The notes below the pieces were generated by a model that ran no database searches, had not been told where the DNA came from, and saw nothing but the letters and a program-made list of their open reading frames with translations. A program made the position numbers and the translations under genes. A stretch of DNA of 64,000 nucleotides, from the NCBI RefSeq assembly GCF_014643735.1, contig NZ_BMKA01000008.1, positions 47,239 through 111,238 on the forward strand, written 5' to 3'. Below, piece by piece: positions 35,977 through 45,673 of this stretch. How positions within the stretch are numbered: position 1 is the stretch's first letter; each line of letters begins with the position of its first letter. This DNA comes from Neptunicoccus cionae (GTDB taxonomy: Bacteria; Pseudomonadota; Alphaproteobacteria; Rhodobacterales; Rhodobacteraceae).

Positions 35977-36005
35977 ATACTGTGAGTAGGAGCTTGTCAG
36001 GTCAA
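35977..36005 (-). promoter_or_regulatory. Candidate sigma-70-type promoter for bztA
   Basis: Minus strand TTGACC (36005-36000), 17 bases, CAGTAT (35982-35977), about 100 bases upstream of the bztA start. The spacing is ideal and the -35 good; the -10 is moderate. The rest of the 35879-36182 spacer shows no gene. Confidence 0.4.
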
Positions 36006-36182
36006 GGATTTTATATCCTTTAAAAAGCTGCGAAAGTTTACCCTCGGTAAGTTATTAGGTCAGCCTTTGTGACTATTTTAAGAGAGGGTATTTCCCTGCT
36101 TTTCCAGCATCATTGCAAAGCCGAGGGTACACTTTCAACTTCCGGCAAGGGCGTAAGTCAGCAAGCCTGACCTATACTTTGC

Positions 36183-36902
36183 CTAGTGCAAGGTTTTACG
36201 CACTGACAGCAGTAATTTTTCGGCAAGAAGGAAGGCCTGACGCTTGATTTCGCCAGCCTCAGCTGCTTCGTCATCTACGCCCCACTGCTCGGCCTGCCAG
36301 ATTTCATCGACCCTTGCGACCTGCCAAGCCTGTTCTGCAACCATGTGTTGATGGGACACAGCAAGGGCGAGCACCAGAGACCCCGATATTTGAACCAAAT
36401 CGTGAAAAGCGGCCAGTTCAAACGGGTCAAATGTCTCTACAGCTTGCCGCAGATTGGCCACCGATTGATTCGGTTGCTCCACTGGAATCACCCCTGATGT
36501 CACCAAAAGAGGCGCTTTGAACGTCAGGCTTGCCCAGTTCAAAGGGGCATCCCACTGGTCGGCCTGACGGGCAATCAATTCTTGCGGGTGGGTCGACCGG
36601 TAACACAGCAAATCGTTTTCGCCATAAGCGGCAAGCATATCGACAACAGCCGCCATTTGGCCGCCCATTTTATCCACGGATACATTCGCCCAGCGGGTTG
36701 CTGGCATGGCTGTGGGGCTCAGTTCTCCGCTGGCATCGTCCCATTCCCGCGCAACCAAATCTGCAGCTTTTCGTGTCGGCAACAACAAGTCGCGCTTTTC
36801 GGGTGTCTTAACCGTGCGCCCGTCAAGCTGGATCACGAAGCCTGTGTCCGCTTCGGTCACATCAACTGTGCTCCAGAACCGTTTCTTTTTTGCCAGTGTC
36901 AT
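36183..36902 (-). CDS. ATP12-family F1-ATPase assembly chaperone
   Basis: 239 aa, homologous to mitochondrial ATP12, which chaperones the F1 alpha subunit; the family is typical of alphaproteobacteria. Blocks: KRFWSTVDVTEADTGFVIQL, DGRTVKTPEKRDLLLPT, PLTMPATRWAN-like region SPTAMPATRWANVSVDKMGG, then YGENDLLCYRSTHPQELIAR. No signal or membrane segment. It is downstream of the rluC-type gene with a 6-base gap; an HAD phosphatase gene often found between them in relatives is absent here. Confidence 0.9.
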   Translation of the reverse strand: MTLAKKKRFWSTVDVTEADTGFVIQLDGRTVKTPEKRDLLLPTRKAADLVAREWDDASGELSPTAMPATRWANVSVDKMGGQMAAVVDMLAAYGENDLLCYRSTHPQELIARQADQWDAPLNWASLTFKAPLLVTSGVIPVEQPNQSVANLRQAVETFDPFELAAFHDLVQISGSLVLALAVSHQHMVAEQAWQVARVDEIWQAEQWGVDDEAAEAGEIKRQAFLLAEKLLLSVRKTLH

Positions 36903-36908
36903 CGCAGG

Positions 36909-37952
36909 TTACTCTTGTTCTTCGAAAGGATCTGACGGGGCTTCTGCCGGATCAAAGCCGAAAAAGTCCCAAGTTTGCGCCATATGGTCGGGCAGTGGTG
37001 CGGTAAACGTCATCTTGGCCCCGCTCACCGGATGGGGAATCGCCAACGAGCGTGCATGCAGGTGCAGCTTGCGGCTTACAGAGCCACCCAGTTGCGCCCC
37101 CCACCCATCGCCTTCGTTCACTTGACTGTTCGTGCCATATTTTCCGTCACCGATGATCGGGTGTCCGATTTCAGCCATATGCGCGCGCAACTGGTGCGTC
37201 CGGCCAGTGATCGGCACCAGACCTACCCAAGCTGCCCGCTGGCCGACGGCCTCGATTACTGCGTAATCCGTTGTCGCCCGTTTTGCGCCTTCGGTTTGTT
37301 CAACCTCGTCGGGGTGAATACAGTGCATCCGCTCCCCAGCGCCATGCGGCCCGTGACCGGCGGCTTTCACCAACCCATAGCGCACAGTCCCCATCTTCGG
37401 GAAAGGACTGCCCGCAACCATGGCCCAGTAAATCTTGCGCGTAGTGCGCAGGTGAAAGCTTTTGGCAAGCCCTGCAGCCGCGCGACCGGTGCGCGCCATC
37501 ACAAAAACGCCGCTGGTGTCCTTGTCCAGCCGGTGCACCAGCTTGGGCTTGGTATCCATCCCAAAGCGCAAAGCGTCTGCCAACCCGTCAATATGGCGCG
37601 TCTGACCTGAGCCCCCCTGAACGGCAAGGCCGGCAGGCTTGTTCAAGACGATAATATCATCGTCGCGGTAGATCACGCTGTCCTGCATCAGCTTGGCATC
37701 CGCATCCGAGATCACCGCCTCGGGTTTGGCCGCCACAGTTCCGGGATCGGGCAACGGCGGTATGCGCACCACTTGCCCCGGTTGCAGACGGGTGTTCGCC
37801 TTGACCCGGCCTTTATCCACACGCAGATCGCCCTTGCGGCACATCTTCTCCACACGGCCCTGACTGACATGGGGAAACATCCGGCGCAGCCAGCGATCCA
37901 GTCTCTGTTCCGCAGCATCTTCCGCTACAGCAATATGTTGCACACCACTCAT
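36909..37952 (-). CDS. RluC/RluD-family 23S rRNA pseudouridine synthase
   Basis: 347 aa from ATG 37952, which overlaps the crcB stop (ATGA); the longer frame is antisense noise. N-terminal S4 RNA-binding domain (RLDRWLRRMFPHVSQGRVEK) followed by the catalytic domain with the essential Asp in LVHRLDKDTSGVFVMARTGR (about residue 185) and the motif RTHQLRAHMAEIGHPIIGD. The position target (RluC, RluD or another site) cannot be told without comparison. Confidence 0.92.
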   Translation of the reverse strand: MSGVQHIAVAEDAAEQRLDRWLRRMFPHVSQGRVEKMCRKGDLRVDKGRVKANTRLQPGQVVRIPPLPDPGTVAAKPEAVISDADAKLMQDSVIYRDDDIIVLNKPAGLAVQGGSGQTRHIDGLADALRFGMDTKPKLVHRLDKDTSGVFVMARTGRAAAGLAKSFHLRTTRKIYWAMVAGSPFPKMGTVRYGLVKAAGHGPHGAGERMHCIHPDEVEQTEGAKRATTDYAVIEAVGQRAAWVGLVPITGRTHQLRAHMAEIGHPIIGDGKYGTNSQVNEGDGWGAQLGGSVSRKLHLHARSLAIPHPVSGAKMTFTAPLPDHMAQTWDFFGFDPAEAPSDPFEEQE

Positions 37953-38326
37953 GACAGCACCGCCCGCATAATTCCCATTCCGGCAAACAGGGCAGCGATC
38001 CCGCCCAACACCGATCCTATAACATATAGGGCAGCCAAGCCGCCCCGCCCTTGTTCCCATAACAGGATCGCATCCAGAGAGAACGCAGAAAACGTCGTAA
38101 AGCCGCCCAACACGCCCGTCATCACGAAAGGCGCAAAGCGTGCATCTCCGGCGCGGTGCAGAAACCAAACGGCAAAAACACCCATCAGGAACGATCCGGC
38201 CAGATTGACCGCGAACACACCAACGGGCGCACCAGCACCCACCAGACGCACAGCGCCCTGTACGGTGCCATAACGCATGACAGCCCCAAGGCCACCACCG
38301 ATGGCTATTTGAAGTAAACTATTCAT
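37949..38326 (-). CDS. crcB: Fluoride channel Fluc/CrcB
   Basis: 125 aa four-helix protein that forms a dimeric fluoride exporter. Family residues: LGAVMRYGTVQG near the N-terminus, VNLAGSFLMGVF (pore Asn), and GFTTFSAFSLDAILL with the Phe-box and central Na site. It overlaps the pseudouridine synthase gene by 4 bases. No fluoride riboswitch was identified in the 64 bases upstream. Confidence 0.95.
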   Translation of the reverse strand: MNSLLQIAIGGGLGAVMRYGTVQGAVRLVGAGAPVGVFAVNLAGSFLMGVFAVWFLHRAGDARFAPFVMTGVLGGFTTFSAFSLDAILLWEQGRGGLAALYVIGSVLGGIAALFAGMGIMRAVLS

Positions 38327-38390
38327 TCAGACCCCTGCGCTTTTGCACCTGTATCTTACAGATCCATTCCGCTCGCGGCCATCGGGACGT

Positions 38391-38843
38391 TCAGGCGCCC
38401 TTACCGCTTCTCTGGTCCGCCTCTACAGCAATCTCGACAATCTGTGCAAGGCCTTCAAATCTGTCGCGCTCACTGTCCGGCAGATCATTGAGGCAAAAAA
38501 CATCCCCGATCCACTTGGTCCACTCTCGGGTTTCCAGCGCAGCCTCGCGCACAACAAAGACCGAGGCCACTTTGTGTTTGCGGATCAGGTGGTCCACCTG
38601 CCCTACAACCACTGGTTCGGGCCCTTCGAACAGTCCTACAAGGTGCTGGCCGGAAAGCAGGAAAAACCCACCGATCCTACGATCGGCACAACGGGCCCAT
38701 ATGTCTTTTTGAAGCGGCTCTACTTGTTCAGACGAGAGCCGCCCGTGCAAACGACACGTAAAAAGAATCTGCAAAGTCAATTCATTATCGGGCAATACAA
38801 AATCGAATCGAGCCCCCTCGGAATACACGCTACCTTTCACCAT
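38391..38843 (-). CDS. BLUF-like domain protein lacking key flavin residues
   Basis: 150 aa. Residues about 23-115 follow the BLUF pattern: strand LQILFTCRL, helix, FFLLSGQHLVGLFEGPEPVV, later ALETREWTKWIGDVF. In photoactive BLUF proteins the first strand has Tyr, the second helix start Asn, and the central strand Gln before the LEG block; here they read Phe or Thr, Arg and Gly respectively. Light sensing through flavin is therefore doubtful. No output domain is fused. It is a single gene with its own spacers; base composition looks ordinary. Confidence 0.6.
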   Translation of the reverse strand: MVKGSVYSEGARFDFVLPDNELTLQILFTCRLHGRLSSEQVEPLQKDIWARCADRRIGGFFLLSGQHLVGLFEGPEPVVVGQVDHLIRKHKVASVFVVREAALETREWTKWIGDVFCLNDLPDSERDRFEGLAQIVEIAVEADQRSGKGA

Positions 38844-38939
38844 TCAACCATAGGGTCACAGTATCTGCAAACCGGAACGCACTTTTTACCCAAGGTTGTA
38901 TCACGACGAAACGGCAACTAAACCCTACCGAGAGTCACC

Positions 38940-40271
38940 CTAACCGTCCCTGTTCCGGCTTGTTCGCAATTTGGCAAAGTACTCGGTTCGTTTCTTTAAT
39001 TCCCGTTCAAATCCGCGATCTACAGGCACGTAATAGACCCCGTGTTTCATCCCGTCCGGAAAGTAATTCTGCCCTGAAAATCCGTCCTCGGCATCGTGAT
39101 CATAGGCATAACCAACCCCGTAGCCTTCGTCCTTCATCAACTTGGTCGGTGCGTTTCGAATATGTTTTGGCGGCGGTTCCGATCCAGTTTTTTGCGCCGC
39201 CCTGCGCGCCTCTTTATAAGCCTTGTAAGCCCCGTTCGATTTCGGGGCGAGCGCTAGGTAAATCACCGCCTGCGCCAGTGCCAGCTCCCCTTCGGGACTG
39301 CCGAGCCGCTCATATGTCTGCCAAGATTGCAAACAGACCGCCTGCGCCTGCGGATCGGCAAGGCCAATGTCTTCAACCGCCATACGGGTGATCCGGCGAG
39401 CCAGAAAACGGGGATCTTCACCGCCATCCAACATGCGACACAACCAGTATACTGCCGCATCCGGATCAGAGCCTCGCACCGATTTGTGCAGCGCAGAGAT
39501 CAGATTGTAATGTTCCTCGCCGGATTTGTCATATTTCGGCGCACGGCGCGAAAGGCGTTTGGACAGACCATCCCGTCCCACCTTCTCCTTCGCATCCCAA
39601 GCAAAGCACTGTTCCAGAATATTAATCAGCGCACGACCATCCCCGTCCGCCATCTCCAGAACCGCCTCCCGAGCATCGGCAGTAAGCGGCAATGCGCGCT
39701 GCACTAGTTGCTCTGCCCGCTGCGCCATCAGCTCCAGATCCGCCAGCGTCAGGCGTTCCAGCACCATCACCTGACTGCGGCTCATCACAGCGGCGTTCAG
39801 CTCAAAGGAAGGATTTTCCGTGGTCGCCCCAACCAGCACGATCGTACCGTCCTCCATATGGGGCAAAAACCCGTCTTGCTGCGCCTTGTTGAAACGGTGA
39901 ATCTCGTCCACGAACAGCACTGTACCTCGGCCCGTCTGCCGCCGTAATTTTGCGGCTTCAAACACTTTCTTCAGATCAGCAACACCAGAGAAAATCGCGC
40001 TGATCTGGACGAATTCCATCTCGGTCTCATCCGCCAGCAACTTGGCAAGCGTCGTCTTCCCCACACCCGGCGGCCCCCAAAAAATGATCGAGGACAACCG
40101 CCCGCTTTCCAGCATAACCCGCAGCGCGCCATCCTCGCCCAAAAGGTGCTGCTGGCCGATCACATCCGCAAAGTGCCGGGGGCGCAGGCGATCCGCCAGA
40201 GGCGCGTTTTTCGCAGGCGCATCTGCCTGTCCAGCCATGCCATCATCCAGTGCATCAAAAAGATCCGCCAT
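38940..40271 (-). CDS. rarA: Replication-associated recombination protein A (AAA+ ATPase)
   Basis: 443 aa RarA/MgsA/WRNIP1-type clamp-loader-like ATPase acting at stalled replication forks. Walker [17 protein letters not shown] (about residue 66), Walker [21 protein letters not shown], sensor 1 [10 protein letters not shown], then the C-terminal tetramerisation part with [20 protein letters not shown] and [17 protein letters not shown]. It lies downstream of rplQ, separated by a terminator. Confidence 0.95.
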   Translation of the reverse strand: MADLFDALDDGMAGQADAPAKNAPLADRLRPRHFADVIGQQHLLGEDGALRVMLESGRLSSIIFWGPPGVGKTTLAKLLADETEMEFVQISAIFSGVADLKKVFEAAKLRRQTGRGTVLFVDEIHRFNKAQQDGFLPHMEDGTIVLVGATTENPSFELNAAVMSRSQVMVLERLTLADLELMAQRAEQLVQRALPLTADAREAVLEMADGDGRALINILEQCFAWDAKEKVGRDGLSKRLSRRAPKYDKSGEEHYNLISALHKSVRGSDPDAAVYWLCRMLDGGEDPRFLARRITRMAVEDIGLADPQAQAVCLQSWQTYERLGSPEGELALAQAVIYLALAPKSNGAYKAYKEARRAAQKTGSEPPPKHIRNAPTKLMKDEGYGVGYAYDHDAEDGFSGQNYFPDGMKHGVYYVPVDRGFERELKKRTEYFAKLRTSRNRDG

Positions 40272-40340
40272 TGCGTTACCCGCCTCAATTCAATCTATGC
40301 CCAGTTTGGCCTGCAAACCCTGTCGGCGCAATGTAGCGCT

Positions 40341-40363
40341 GCTTCAATGTTCGCCAAATACTC
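40341..40363 (-). repeat. Dispersed 23-base intergenic motif, family A
   Basis: The plus strand carries CTTCAATGTTC, then GCCAAATACTC, directly beyond the T-run of the rplQ terminator in minus-strand sense. Third copy in the window. Confidence 0.65.
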
Positions 40364-40365
40364 AA

Positions 40366-40403
40366 AGAAAAACCCCGCCAGACCAAAACGGCCTGACGGG
40401 GTT
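40366..40403 (-). terminator. Terminator of the alpha operon after rplQ
   Basis: AACCCCGCCAG with CTGACGGGGTT (one internal mismatch) and a T-rich tail on the minus strand, 26 bases after the rplQ stop. Confidence 0.85.
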
Positions 40404-40429
40404 CCTACTGTCCCGAATTTTATCGGTTT

Positions 40430-40852
40430 TTATTCGTCTGCTGCTTCCATTTGAGCAGCAACGCGGGCTTTGTCAGCCGCGCCTTTGGCATCTACGTCAC
40501 GATCAACAAATTCGATGATCGCCATAGGTGCCATGTCGCCGTAACGGAAGCCGGCTTTCATGATGCGCACATAACCGCCTTGACGGTCTTTGTAACGTGG
40601 GCCCAGAATGTCGAACAGTTTGGAAACGTACTGGTCTTCTTTCAGCTTGGAAGCGGCCTGACGACGGGCGTGCAGATCGCCACGTTTCGCCAATGTGATC
40701 AGTTTTTCCATGATCGGGCGCAGTTCTTTTGCTTTTGGCAAAGTTGTTTTGATTTGCTCATGCTCGATGAGCGAGCCTGTCATGTTCGAGAACAGCGCTT
40801 TACGGTGTTCATGAGTCCGGTTCAGGCGACGGTAACCACGTGCGTGACGCAT
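40430..40852 (-). CDS. rplQ: 50S ribosomal protein L17
   Basis: 140 aa bL17 near the peptide exit tunnel. Signature start [20 protein letters not shown], then [20 protein letters not shown]. The C-terminus carries a short Ala-rich extension ([17 protein letters not shown]) common in alphaproteobacteria. Last gene of the alpha operon, 166 bases after rpoA with a REP element between. Confidence 0.97.
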   Translation of the reverse strand: MRHARGYRRLNRTHEHRKALFSNMTGSLIEHEQIKTTLPKAKELRPIMEKLITLAKRGDLHARRQAASKLKEDQYVSKLFDILGPRYKDRQGGYVRIMKAGFRYGDMAPMAIIEFVDRDVDAKGAADKARVAAQMEAADE

Positions 40853-40991
40853 TTTAGTTTTCCTTCTCTATGCTTTGTCCGGCGAGCCTGCGTGGGTCTC
40901 GCACTCCTTGGGGCAGAATTACCCGATATGTTCCCCGCCATCTGCGGGCATTTTGCGACCGGCGGACCAAAGCCCGCCAATCGCGTATTCC

Positions 40992-41015
40992 GTAGGTCGG
41001 GCTTCAGCCCGACAC
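40992..41015 (+). repeat. REP-type palindrome, copy 1 (rpoA-rplQ spacer)
   Basis: GTAG followed by GTCGGGCT, TCA-centred loop, AGCCCGAC, ACAC. The GTAG head before a palindromic stem is the hallmark of REP elements recognised by TnpA-REP (RAYT) proteins. It lies 3 bases from the rpoA stop. Confidence 0.8.
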
Positions 41016-41018
41016 ACC

Positions 41019-42035
41019 TTAAAACTGGTCTTCGTACTTTTTAGCCAGATCTTCGATGTTGTCCGGTGGCCAATCCACGATATCCATACCGAGGTGCAGA
41101 CCCATGCCGGTCAGAACTTCTTTGATCTCGTTCAAAGATTTCCGGCCGAAGTTTGGTGTACGCAGCATTTCTGCTTCGGTTTTCTGGATCAGATCGCCGA
41201 TGTAAACGATGTTGTCGTTCTTCAGGCAGTTTGCAGAACGCACGGACAGTTCCAACTCGTCTACTTTCTTCAGCAGCAGCGGGTTGAATTCCAGATCGTC
41301 TTCTTCTTCCTGACGGGAAGCGGACTCTGGCTCGTCGAAGTTCACAAACACGGACAGTTGGTCTTGCAGAATACGTGCAGCATAGGCCACAGCGTCTTCT
41401 GGTGTGATCGAACCGTCAGTTTCCAGTTTCAGTGTCAGTTTGTCATAGTCCAGAACCTGACCTTCACGGGTCGGTTGAACATCGTAAGACACTTTCACAA
41501 CAGGCGAGAACAACGCGTCGATCGGGATCAGGCCAATCGGCGCATCTTCCGGACGGTTCTTGTCAGCTGCAACATAGCCTTTGCCCGTTTCAACGGTCAT
41601 TTCCATGAACAGGGACGCGCCGTCATCAAGGTGACAGATCACGTGATCCTTGTTCAGGATCTGGATGTCAGCGGTTTCAGAGATGTCACCAGCGGTAACA
41701 ACGCCCGGACCTTTGGCTGCAATGGACACGCGTTTGGTGCCTTCTGCTTCCATGCCAACGGCCACACCTTTGAGGTTCAGCACGATGTCGGTTACGTCTT
41801 CACGTACACCGGCGACGCTGGAGAACTCGTGCAGTACGTTATCGATCTGCACGGATGTGATCGCAGCACCTTGCAGGGACGACAGCAGGACACGCCGCAG
41901 CGCGTTGCCCAATGTCAAACCAAAGCCACGCTCCAGCGGTTCAGCAACACAAGTTGCCTGACGCAGCGGGTCGCCACCTGGTTTGATGTCCAACTGATTA
42001 GGGCGGATAAGCTCTTGCCAATTCTTGTGGATCAT
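41019..42035 (-). CDS. rpoA: RNA polymerase subunit alpha
   Basis: 338 aa. N-terminal assembly domain ([20 protein letters not shown], the core dimerisation motif) and C-terminal DNA-contacting domain ([20 protein letters not shown] and [20 protein letters not shown]). A flexible acidic linker lies around residues 240-255 ([14 protein letters not shown]). It follows rpsK with a hairpin-containing spacer of 113 bases. Confidence 0.98.
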   Translation of the reverse strand: MIHKNWQELIRPNQLDIKPGGDPLRQATCVAEPLERGFGLTLGNALRRVLLSSLQGAAITSVQIDNVLHEFSSVAGVREDVTDIVLNLKGVAVGMEAEGTKRVSIAAKGPGVVTAGDISETADIQILNKDHVICHLDDGASLFMEMTVETGKGYVAADKNRPEDAPIGLIPIDALFSPVVKVSYDVQPTREGQVLDYDKLTLKLETDGSITPEDAVAYAARILQDQLSVFVNFDEPESASRQEEEDDLEFNPLLLKKVDELELSVRSANCLKNDNIVYIGDLIQKTEAEMLRTPNFGRKSLNEIKEVLTGMGLHLGMDIVDWPPDNIEDLAKKYEDQF

Positions 42036-42104
42036 AAGTCCTCCATTCCTGTTCGCCGATCGGATCCGATTGATCGGGAACGCCCGAGGGTATTAACAAT
42101 AACG

Positions 42105-42129
42105 CGGGCCGATCCAGTGAACCGGCCCG
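42105..42129 (-). terminator. Hairpin between rpsK and rpoA
   Basis: CGGGCCG with CGGCCCG, 7-bp stem and 11-base loop, in the spacer before rpoA. There is no convincing T-run, so it may attenuate or mark an mRNA end rather than fully terminate. Confidence 0.4.
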
Positions 42130-42148
42130 ATAAATCTTGACGCTAGGC

Positions 42149-42538
42149 TTAGACCCGGCGGCGCTTAGGAGGGCGACAGCCGTTGTGGGCGATCGGTGTC
42201 ACATCGCGGATGGATGTGATGTTGAACCCAACAGCAGCCAGCGCGCGCAATGCGCTTTCACGACCGGAACCCGGACCCTGAACTTCAACTTCCAGCGTTT
42301 TCACACCGTGCTCTTGCGCTTTTTTGCCAGCATCTTCAGCAGCCATCTGTGCCGCATAAGGTGTGGATTTACGCGAGCCTTTGAAGCCCATTGTACCAGC
42401 GGAAGACCATGCGATTGCGTTGCCTTGGGCGTCTGCAATCAGGATCTTTGTGTTGTTGAAAGAGGAGTTAACGTGAGCAACACCAGTGGTGATGTTCTTA
42501 CGGACCTTCTTCTTTGCGCGAAGTTTTTCACGTGCCAT
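42149..42538 (-). CDS. rpsK: 30S ribosomal protein S11
   Basis: 129 aa uS11 on the platform of the small subunit. Typical [40 protein letters not shown] and the C-terminal [18 protein letters not shown]. It is 14 bases after rpsM and is probably translated from the same message. Confidence 0.98.
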   Translation of the reverse strand: MAREKLRAKKKVRKNITTGVAHVNSSFNNTKILIADAQGNAIAWSSAGTMGFKGSRKSTPYAAQMAAEDAGKKAQEHGVKTLEVEVQGPGSGRESALRALAAVGFNITSIRDVTPIAHNGCRPPKRRRV

Positions 42539-42552
42539 AGTTCAAGCCCTCC

Positions 42553-42921
42553 TTATTTCTTTTTGCCGGCAATCGCGCGGGCTGGGCCCTTGCGAGTACG
42601 TGCGTTTGTGTGTGTACGCTGACCACGAACAGGCAGGCCACGACGGTGACGCAGGCCGCGGTAGCAACCCAGGTCCATCAGACGTTTGATGTTCATGGAA
42701 ACTTCACGACGCAGATCACCTTCAACGTCGAGGTTAGCGTCGATGTATTCGCGAATTTTCAGAACTTCCGCATCGGACAGTTCATTGATCCGGCGGGTTA
42801 CATCCAGACCGGTTTCTTCGCAAATTTTAGCAGCGGTGGTGTTACCGATGCCGTGAATATATGTGAGGGCGATTGGGACCCGTTTGTGGGTCGGCAAGTT
42901 AACGCCGGCGATACGTGCCAA
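42553..42921 (-). CDS. rpsM: 30S ribosomal protein S13
   Basis: 122 aa uS13 of the small-subunit head. [20 protein letters not shown], the helix-two-turns-helix [17 protein letters not shown], and the basic tail [20 protein letters not shown]. It leads the alpha operon (rpsM-rpsK-rpoA-rplQ); adk upstream ends in a terminator, so a promoter must lie in the 272 bases between. Confidence 0.98.
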   Translation of the reverse strand: MARIAGVNLPTHKRVPIALTYIHGIGNTTAAKICEETGLDVTRRINELSDAEVLKIREYIDANLDVEGDLRREVSMNIKRLMDLGCYRGLRHRRGLPVRGQRTHTNARTRKGPARAIAGKKK

Positions 42922-43193
42922 GGGCTCTTCCTTATGGTTGCGATTCCGTAGGTCCGGAACCTTTTTTCACAACAAAAGCCCAACACCACCACGGCATCGG
43001 GCCAGTCCTATTCAAGGATTAGACGAATCACTGTTATAAGCAGGAAATGTCCGATTCCTTAAGGAAGCTGTGCGATACACGCCGTGCCGGATAAGGTCAA
43101 CCCCTCTGACACAGCCATCCCCTTGCCAGAGCGCGTTTTGGCGCTATCCAGCCCCGCAAGACATCCATTCGGGACGCCCCATCGTAAGATGCT
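42922..43193 (-). promoter_or_regulatory. Leader region of the alpha operon
   Basis: Spacer between the adk terminator and rpsM with no gene. A TATAAC box (minus strand, near 43032-43037) could be a -10 element but lacks a clear -35 partner. rpmJ, often near here in other bacteria, is not present. Confidence 0.35.
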
Positions 43194-43222
43194 AAAAAGC
43201 CGCCTGCAACGGCAAGCGGCTT
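43194..43222 (-). terminator. Terminator after adk
   Basis: Minus-strand AAGCCGCTTGC, loop, GCAGGCGGCTT, then TTT; 11-bp stem with one mismatch and a T-run, 24 bases after the adk stop. It separates the spc and alpha transcription units. Confidence 0.85.
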
Positions 43223-43245
43223 GATACTATCAGCAGTTCAGTCGA

Positions 43246-43896
43246 TCAGGCGTTCGACAGCGCCCCGTCGATGGAGCCTTTGACTTCGTCAATTGCCGCG
43301 AGGCCGTCGATGGTCTGCAACTGGCCCTTGGCGTAGTAGTAGCCGATCAGAGGCGAGGTGTCTTTATAATAGGCCATCAAGCGGGTCTTGAGGCTGTCCT
43401 CGTTGTCATCCGCGCGGCGCTTGAACTCGGTACTGCCGCATTTGTCGCAGACGCCCTCTTTCGCCGGTTTCTTGGCTGTGTCGTGATAGCCTGCCCCACA
43501 TTTGGCGCAGGTGTAGCGACCGGTGATGCGGGACACGAGCGCCTCGTCGTCCACACGCATCTCGATCACTGTGTCCAGCGACTGGCCAACGCTTTCAAGA
43601 AGCTCGCCCAAGGCGTCCGCCTGTGCCAGCGTGCGCGGGAACCCGTCAAAGATAAAGCCGCCGTCCGCTTCTGCTGTTTCCAACTGTTCGCGGATCAGGC
43701 CGATCACGATCTCATCAGTAACCAGTTCGCCGCGGTCCATGACACCGGCAACCATATTGCCCATCTCTGTGCCGGAAGACCGTGCCGCACGCAGCATGTC
43801 GCCCGTGCTCAGCTGCACCATATTCCGCTCTTCCACCAGCATCGCGGCCTGTGTTCCTTTACCGGCGCCCGGTGGGCCAAGCAAAATAATATTCAT
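43246..43896 (-). CDS. adk: Adenylate kinase
   Basis: 216 aa from ATG 43896 (AAGGGA upstream; an ATG five codons earlier is open). It interconverts ATP, AMP and ADP. P-loop [17 protein letters not shown] site [32 protein letters not shown]. The LID has four cysteines ([10 protein letters not shown] and CDKCGSTEF), so it binds zinc, unlike the E. coli enzyme. It is last in the secY-adk end of the spc unit. Confidence 0.97.
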   Translation of the reverse strand: MNIILLGPPGAGKGTQAAMLVEERNMVQLSTGDMLRAARSSGTEMGNMVAGVMDRGELVTDEIVIGLIREQLETAEADGGFIFDGFPRTLAQADALGELLESVGQSLDTVIEMRVDDEALVSRITGRYTCAKCGAGYHDTAKKPAKEGVCDKCGSTEFKRRADDNEDSLKTRLMAYYKDTSPLIGYYYAKGQLQTIDGLAAIDEVKGSIDGALSNA

Positions 43897-44092
43897 GTAG
43901 ATTCCCTTCATATCGCAGCACGGGCACAGCTATAGCCCCATTTGCCGCCGGGCGAAAACAAGAAACGTATACTTGCGCATACACGTCGCAGGCAACGGAT
44001 GCCGAAGAAAACCCAGCGCCTGCAAAGAAAAAGGCCGCACAGGGTTCTGCGCGGCCTTTCAAACTGTCAACGAAACGTTACGTTCCGAGGGT

Positions 44093-45457
44093 TTAGCGCC
44101 CCCGACGACCGCCCCGTGCTTTGGTGCGGTTCTTGCCACGCAGCTTGGATTTTTCAATCAGGCTTTCGTACTGATGCGCCAGCAAATGGGACTGCACTTG
44201 CGTGATTGTATCCATTGTCACCGACACAACGATCAACAAGGACGTCCCGCCAAAGTAGAAGGGAATCGCCAGTTGCGAGCGCAGGATTTCGGGAAACAGA
44301 CAGATCGCCGCCAGATAGGCAGAGCCAAGCACAAGGATACGCGCGACCACGTAATCAAGATACTCTTCGGTCTTTTTACCCGGACGGATGCCCGGAACGA
44401 AGCCGTTCTGTTTCTTCAGGTTGTCTGCAACGTCATCGGTCTTGAAGGACACGTTGGCGGTGTAGAAGTAGCTGAAGAACACGATCATACCGACAAAGAA
44501 CAGCAGGTAGAGTGGCTGTCCCGGCCCGAAATAGGCCAGCAGCGTGTTCATGAACGGGCTGGTTTGCGTGCCGGAGAACGTAGAAATCGTTGTCGGCAGC
44601 AGCAGCAGCGCAGAGGCAAAGATCGGCGGAATAACACCGGCTGGGTTAATCTTGATCGGCAGGTGGGACGACTCACCGCCGTAAACCTTCATGCCAACCT
44701 GACGCTTGGGGTACTGGATGTGGATCTTGCGCAGCGCGCGCTCCATGAACACGATAAACGCGATCACAGCCACAACCATCACCATAACACCAACGATAAC
44801 CGCAGGGGACAGCGCACCGGAGCGACCGGAAGCAAAGAACTGCGCCAGCGCGGCAGGCAATTCAGCGATAATACCAACGAAGATGATAAGGGAGATACCG
44901 TTACCAATGCCCCGTGCCGTGATCTGCTCACCCAGCCACATCAGGAACATGGTGCCCCCGACCAGCGTGATGATTGCAGGCAGCTGGAAGCTCAGGAAAC
45001 CGGGGTTGGTCGCCAGATCACCAGCCTCAAGCCCGCGGGACATGCCGTAAGCCTGAAAGAACGCCAGCGCCACAGTGCCGTAACGGGTGTATTGGTTGAT
45101 CTTCTTGCGTCCGGCCTCGCCCTCTTTCTTCAGCTGTTCCAGTGACGGAACCATCGCTGTCAGAAGCTGGACGATAATGGAGGCAGAAATATAGGGCATA
45201 ATCCCCAGCGCAAAGATAGCCATCCGGCCAATCGCACCGCCCGAGAACATGTTGAGGATACCGCCAACACCCGTTTGCGCACCCTCCACAAATTCCCGCA
45301 GCGCACCAGCGTCGATGCCCGGCACGGGGATAAACGTCCCGATCCGGTACACAATCAACAAACCCAATGCAAAGAGGATACGAGATTGCAGTTCTTTCGC
45401 TTTACCGAAGGCACCCCAGCTTAGGTTGGAGGCCATTTGTTCAGCAGCAGAAGCCAT
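44093..45457 (-). CDS. secY: Preprotein translocase subunit SecY
   Basis: 454 aa from ATG 45457 (AAGGGAC upstream). Channel-forming membrane protein with ten helices. Signatures: GIMPYISASIIVQLLTAMVP (helix 2), the basic loop GEAGRKKINQYTRYGTVALA, ERALRKIHIQYPKRQVG and the C-terminal GTSLLIVVSVTMDTITQVQS. The 216-base spacer to rplO holds a terminator-like hairpin. Confidence 0.98.
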   Translation of the reverse strand: MASAAEQMASNLSWGAFGKAKELQSRILFALGLLIVYRIGTFIPVPGIDAGALREFVEGAQTGVGGILNMFSGGAIGRMAIFALGIMPYISASIIVQLLTAMVPSLEQLKKEGEAGRKKINQYTRYGTVALAFFQAYGMSRGLEAGDLATNPGFLSFQLPAIITLVGGTMFLMWLGEQITARGIGNGISLIIFVGIIAELPAALAQFFASGRSGALSPAVIVGVMVMVVAVIAFIVFMERALRKIHIQYPKRQVGMKVYGGESSHLPIKINPAGVIPPIFASALLLLPTTISTFSGTQTSPFMNTLLAYFGPGQPLYLLFFVGMIVFFSYFYTANVSFKTDDVADNLKKQNGFVPGIRPGKKTEEYLDYVVARILVLGSAYLAAICLFPEILRSQLAIPFYFGGTSLLIVVSVTMDTITQVQSHLLAHQYESLIEKSKLRGKNRTKARGGRRGR

Positions 45458-45516
45458 GAACGTCCCTTTCATATAGTCGCACACGCGGCGTCCCGGGTGA
45501 TGCGTCAAAAACAAAA

Positions 45517-45549
45517 CGCCGCGAGACCAATCAACTGGGTCGCGCGGCG
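45517..45549 (-). terminator. Terminator-like hairpin between rplO and secY
   Basis: CGCCGCGAGACC with GGTCGCGCGGCG (11 of 12 pairs), followed on the minus strand by a TTTTGTTTTT tail. It is placed to reduce transcription from rplO into secY-adk. Confidence 0.65.
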
Positions 45550-45673
45550 CCGAAAAACTTGATCGTGAGTTATGTAAGCGGCAGGTCCACCGCTCACAAG
45601 CCCAATTCAAGGGTTTTGACTTTTATTTGAAACGCCGGACCGTGCCAGCGTTCCAAATTACAGCCAGAACACT

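Noticed and set aside
40875-42140. Long plus-strand open frame (421 codons) across rpoA
   Set aside because: Antisense shadow of rpoA and its spacers with Cys/His/Gln-rich composition and no family resemblance.
43973-45145. Plus-strand open frame of 390 codons across secY
   Set aside because: Antisense to secY; Arg/His/Gln-rich noise caused by the codon bias of the real gene.
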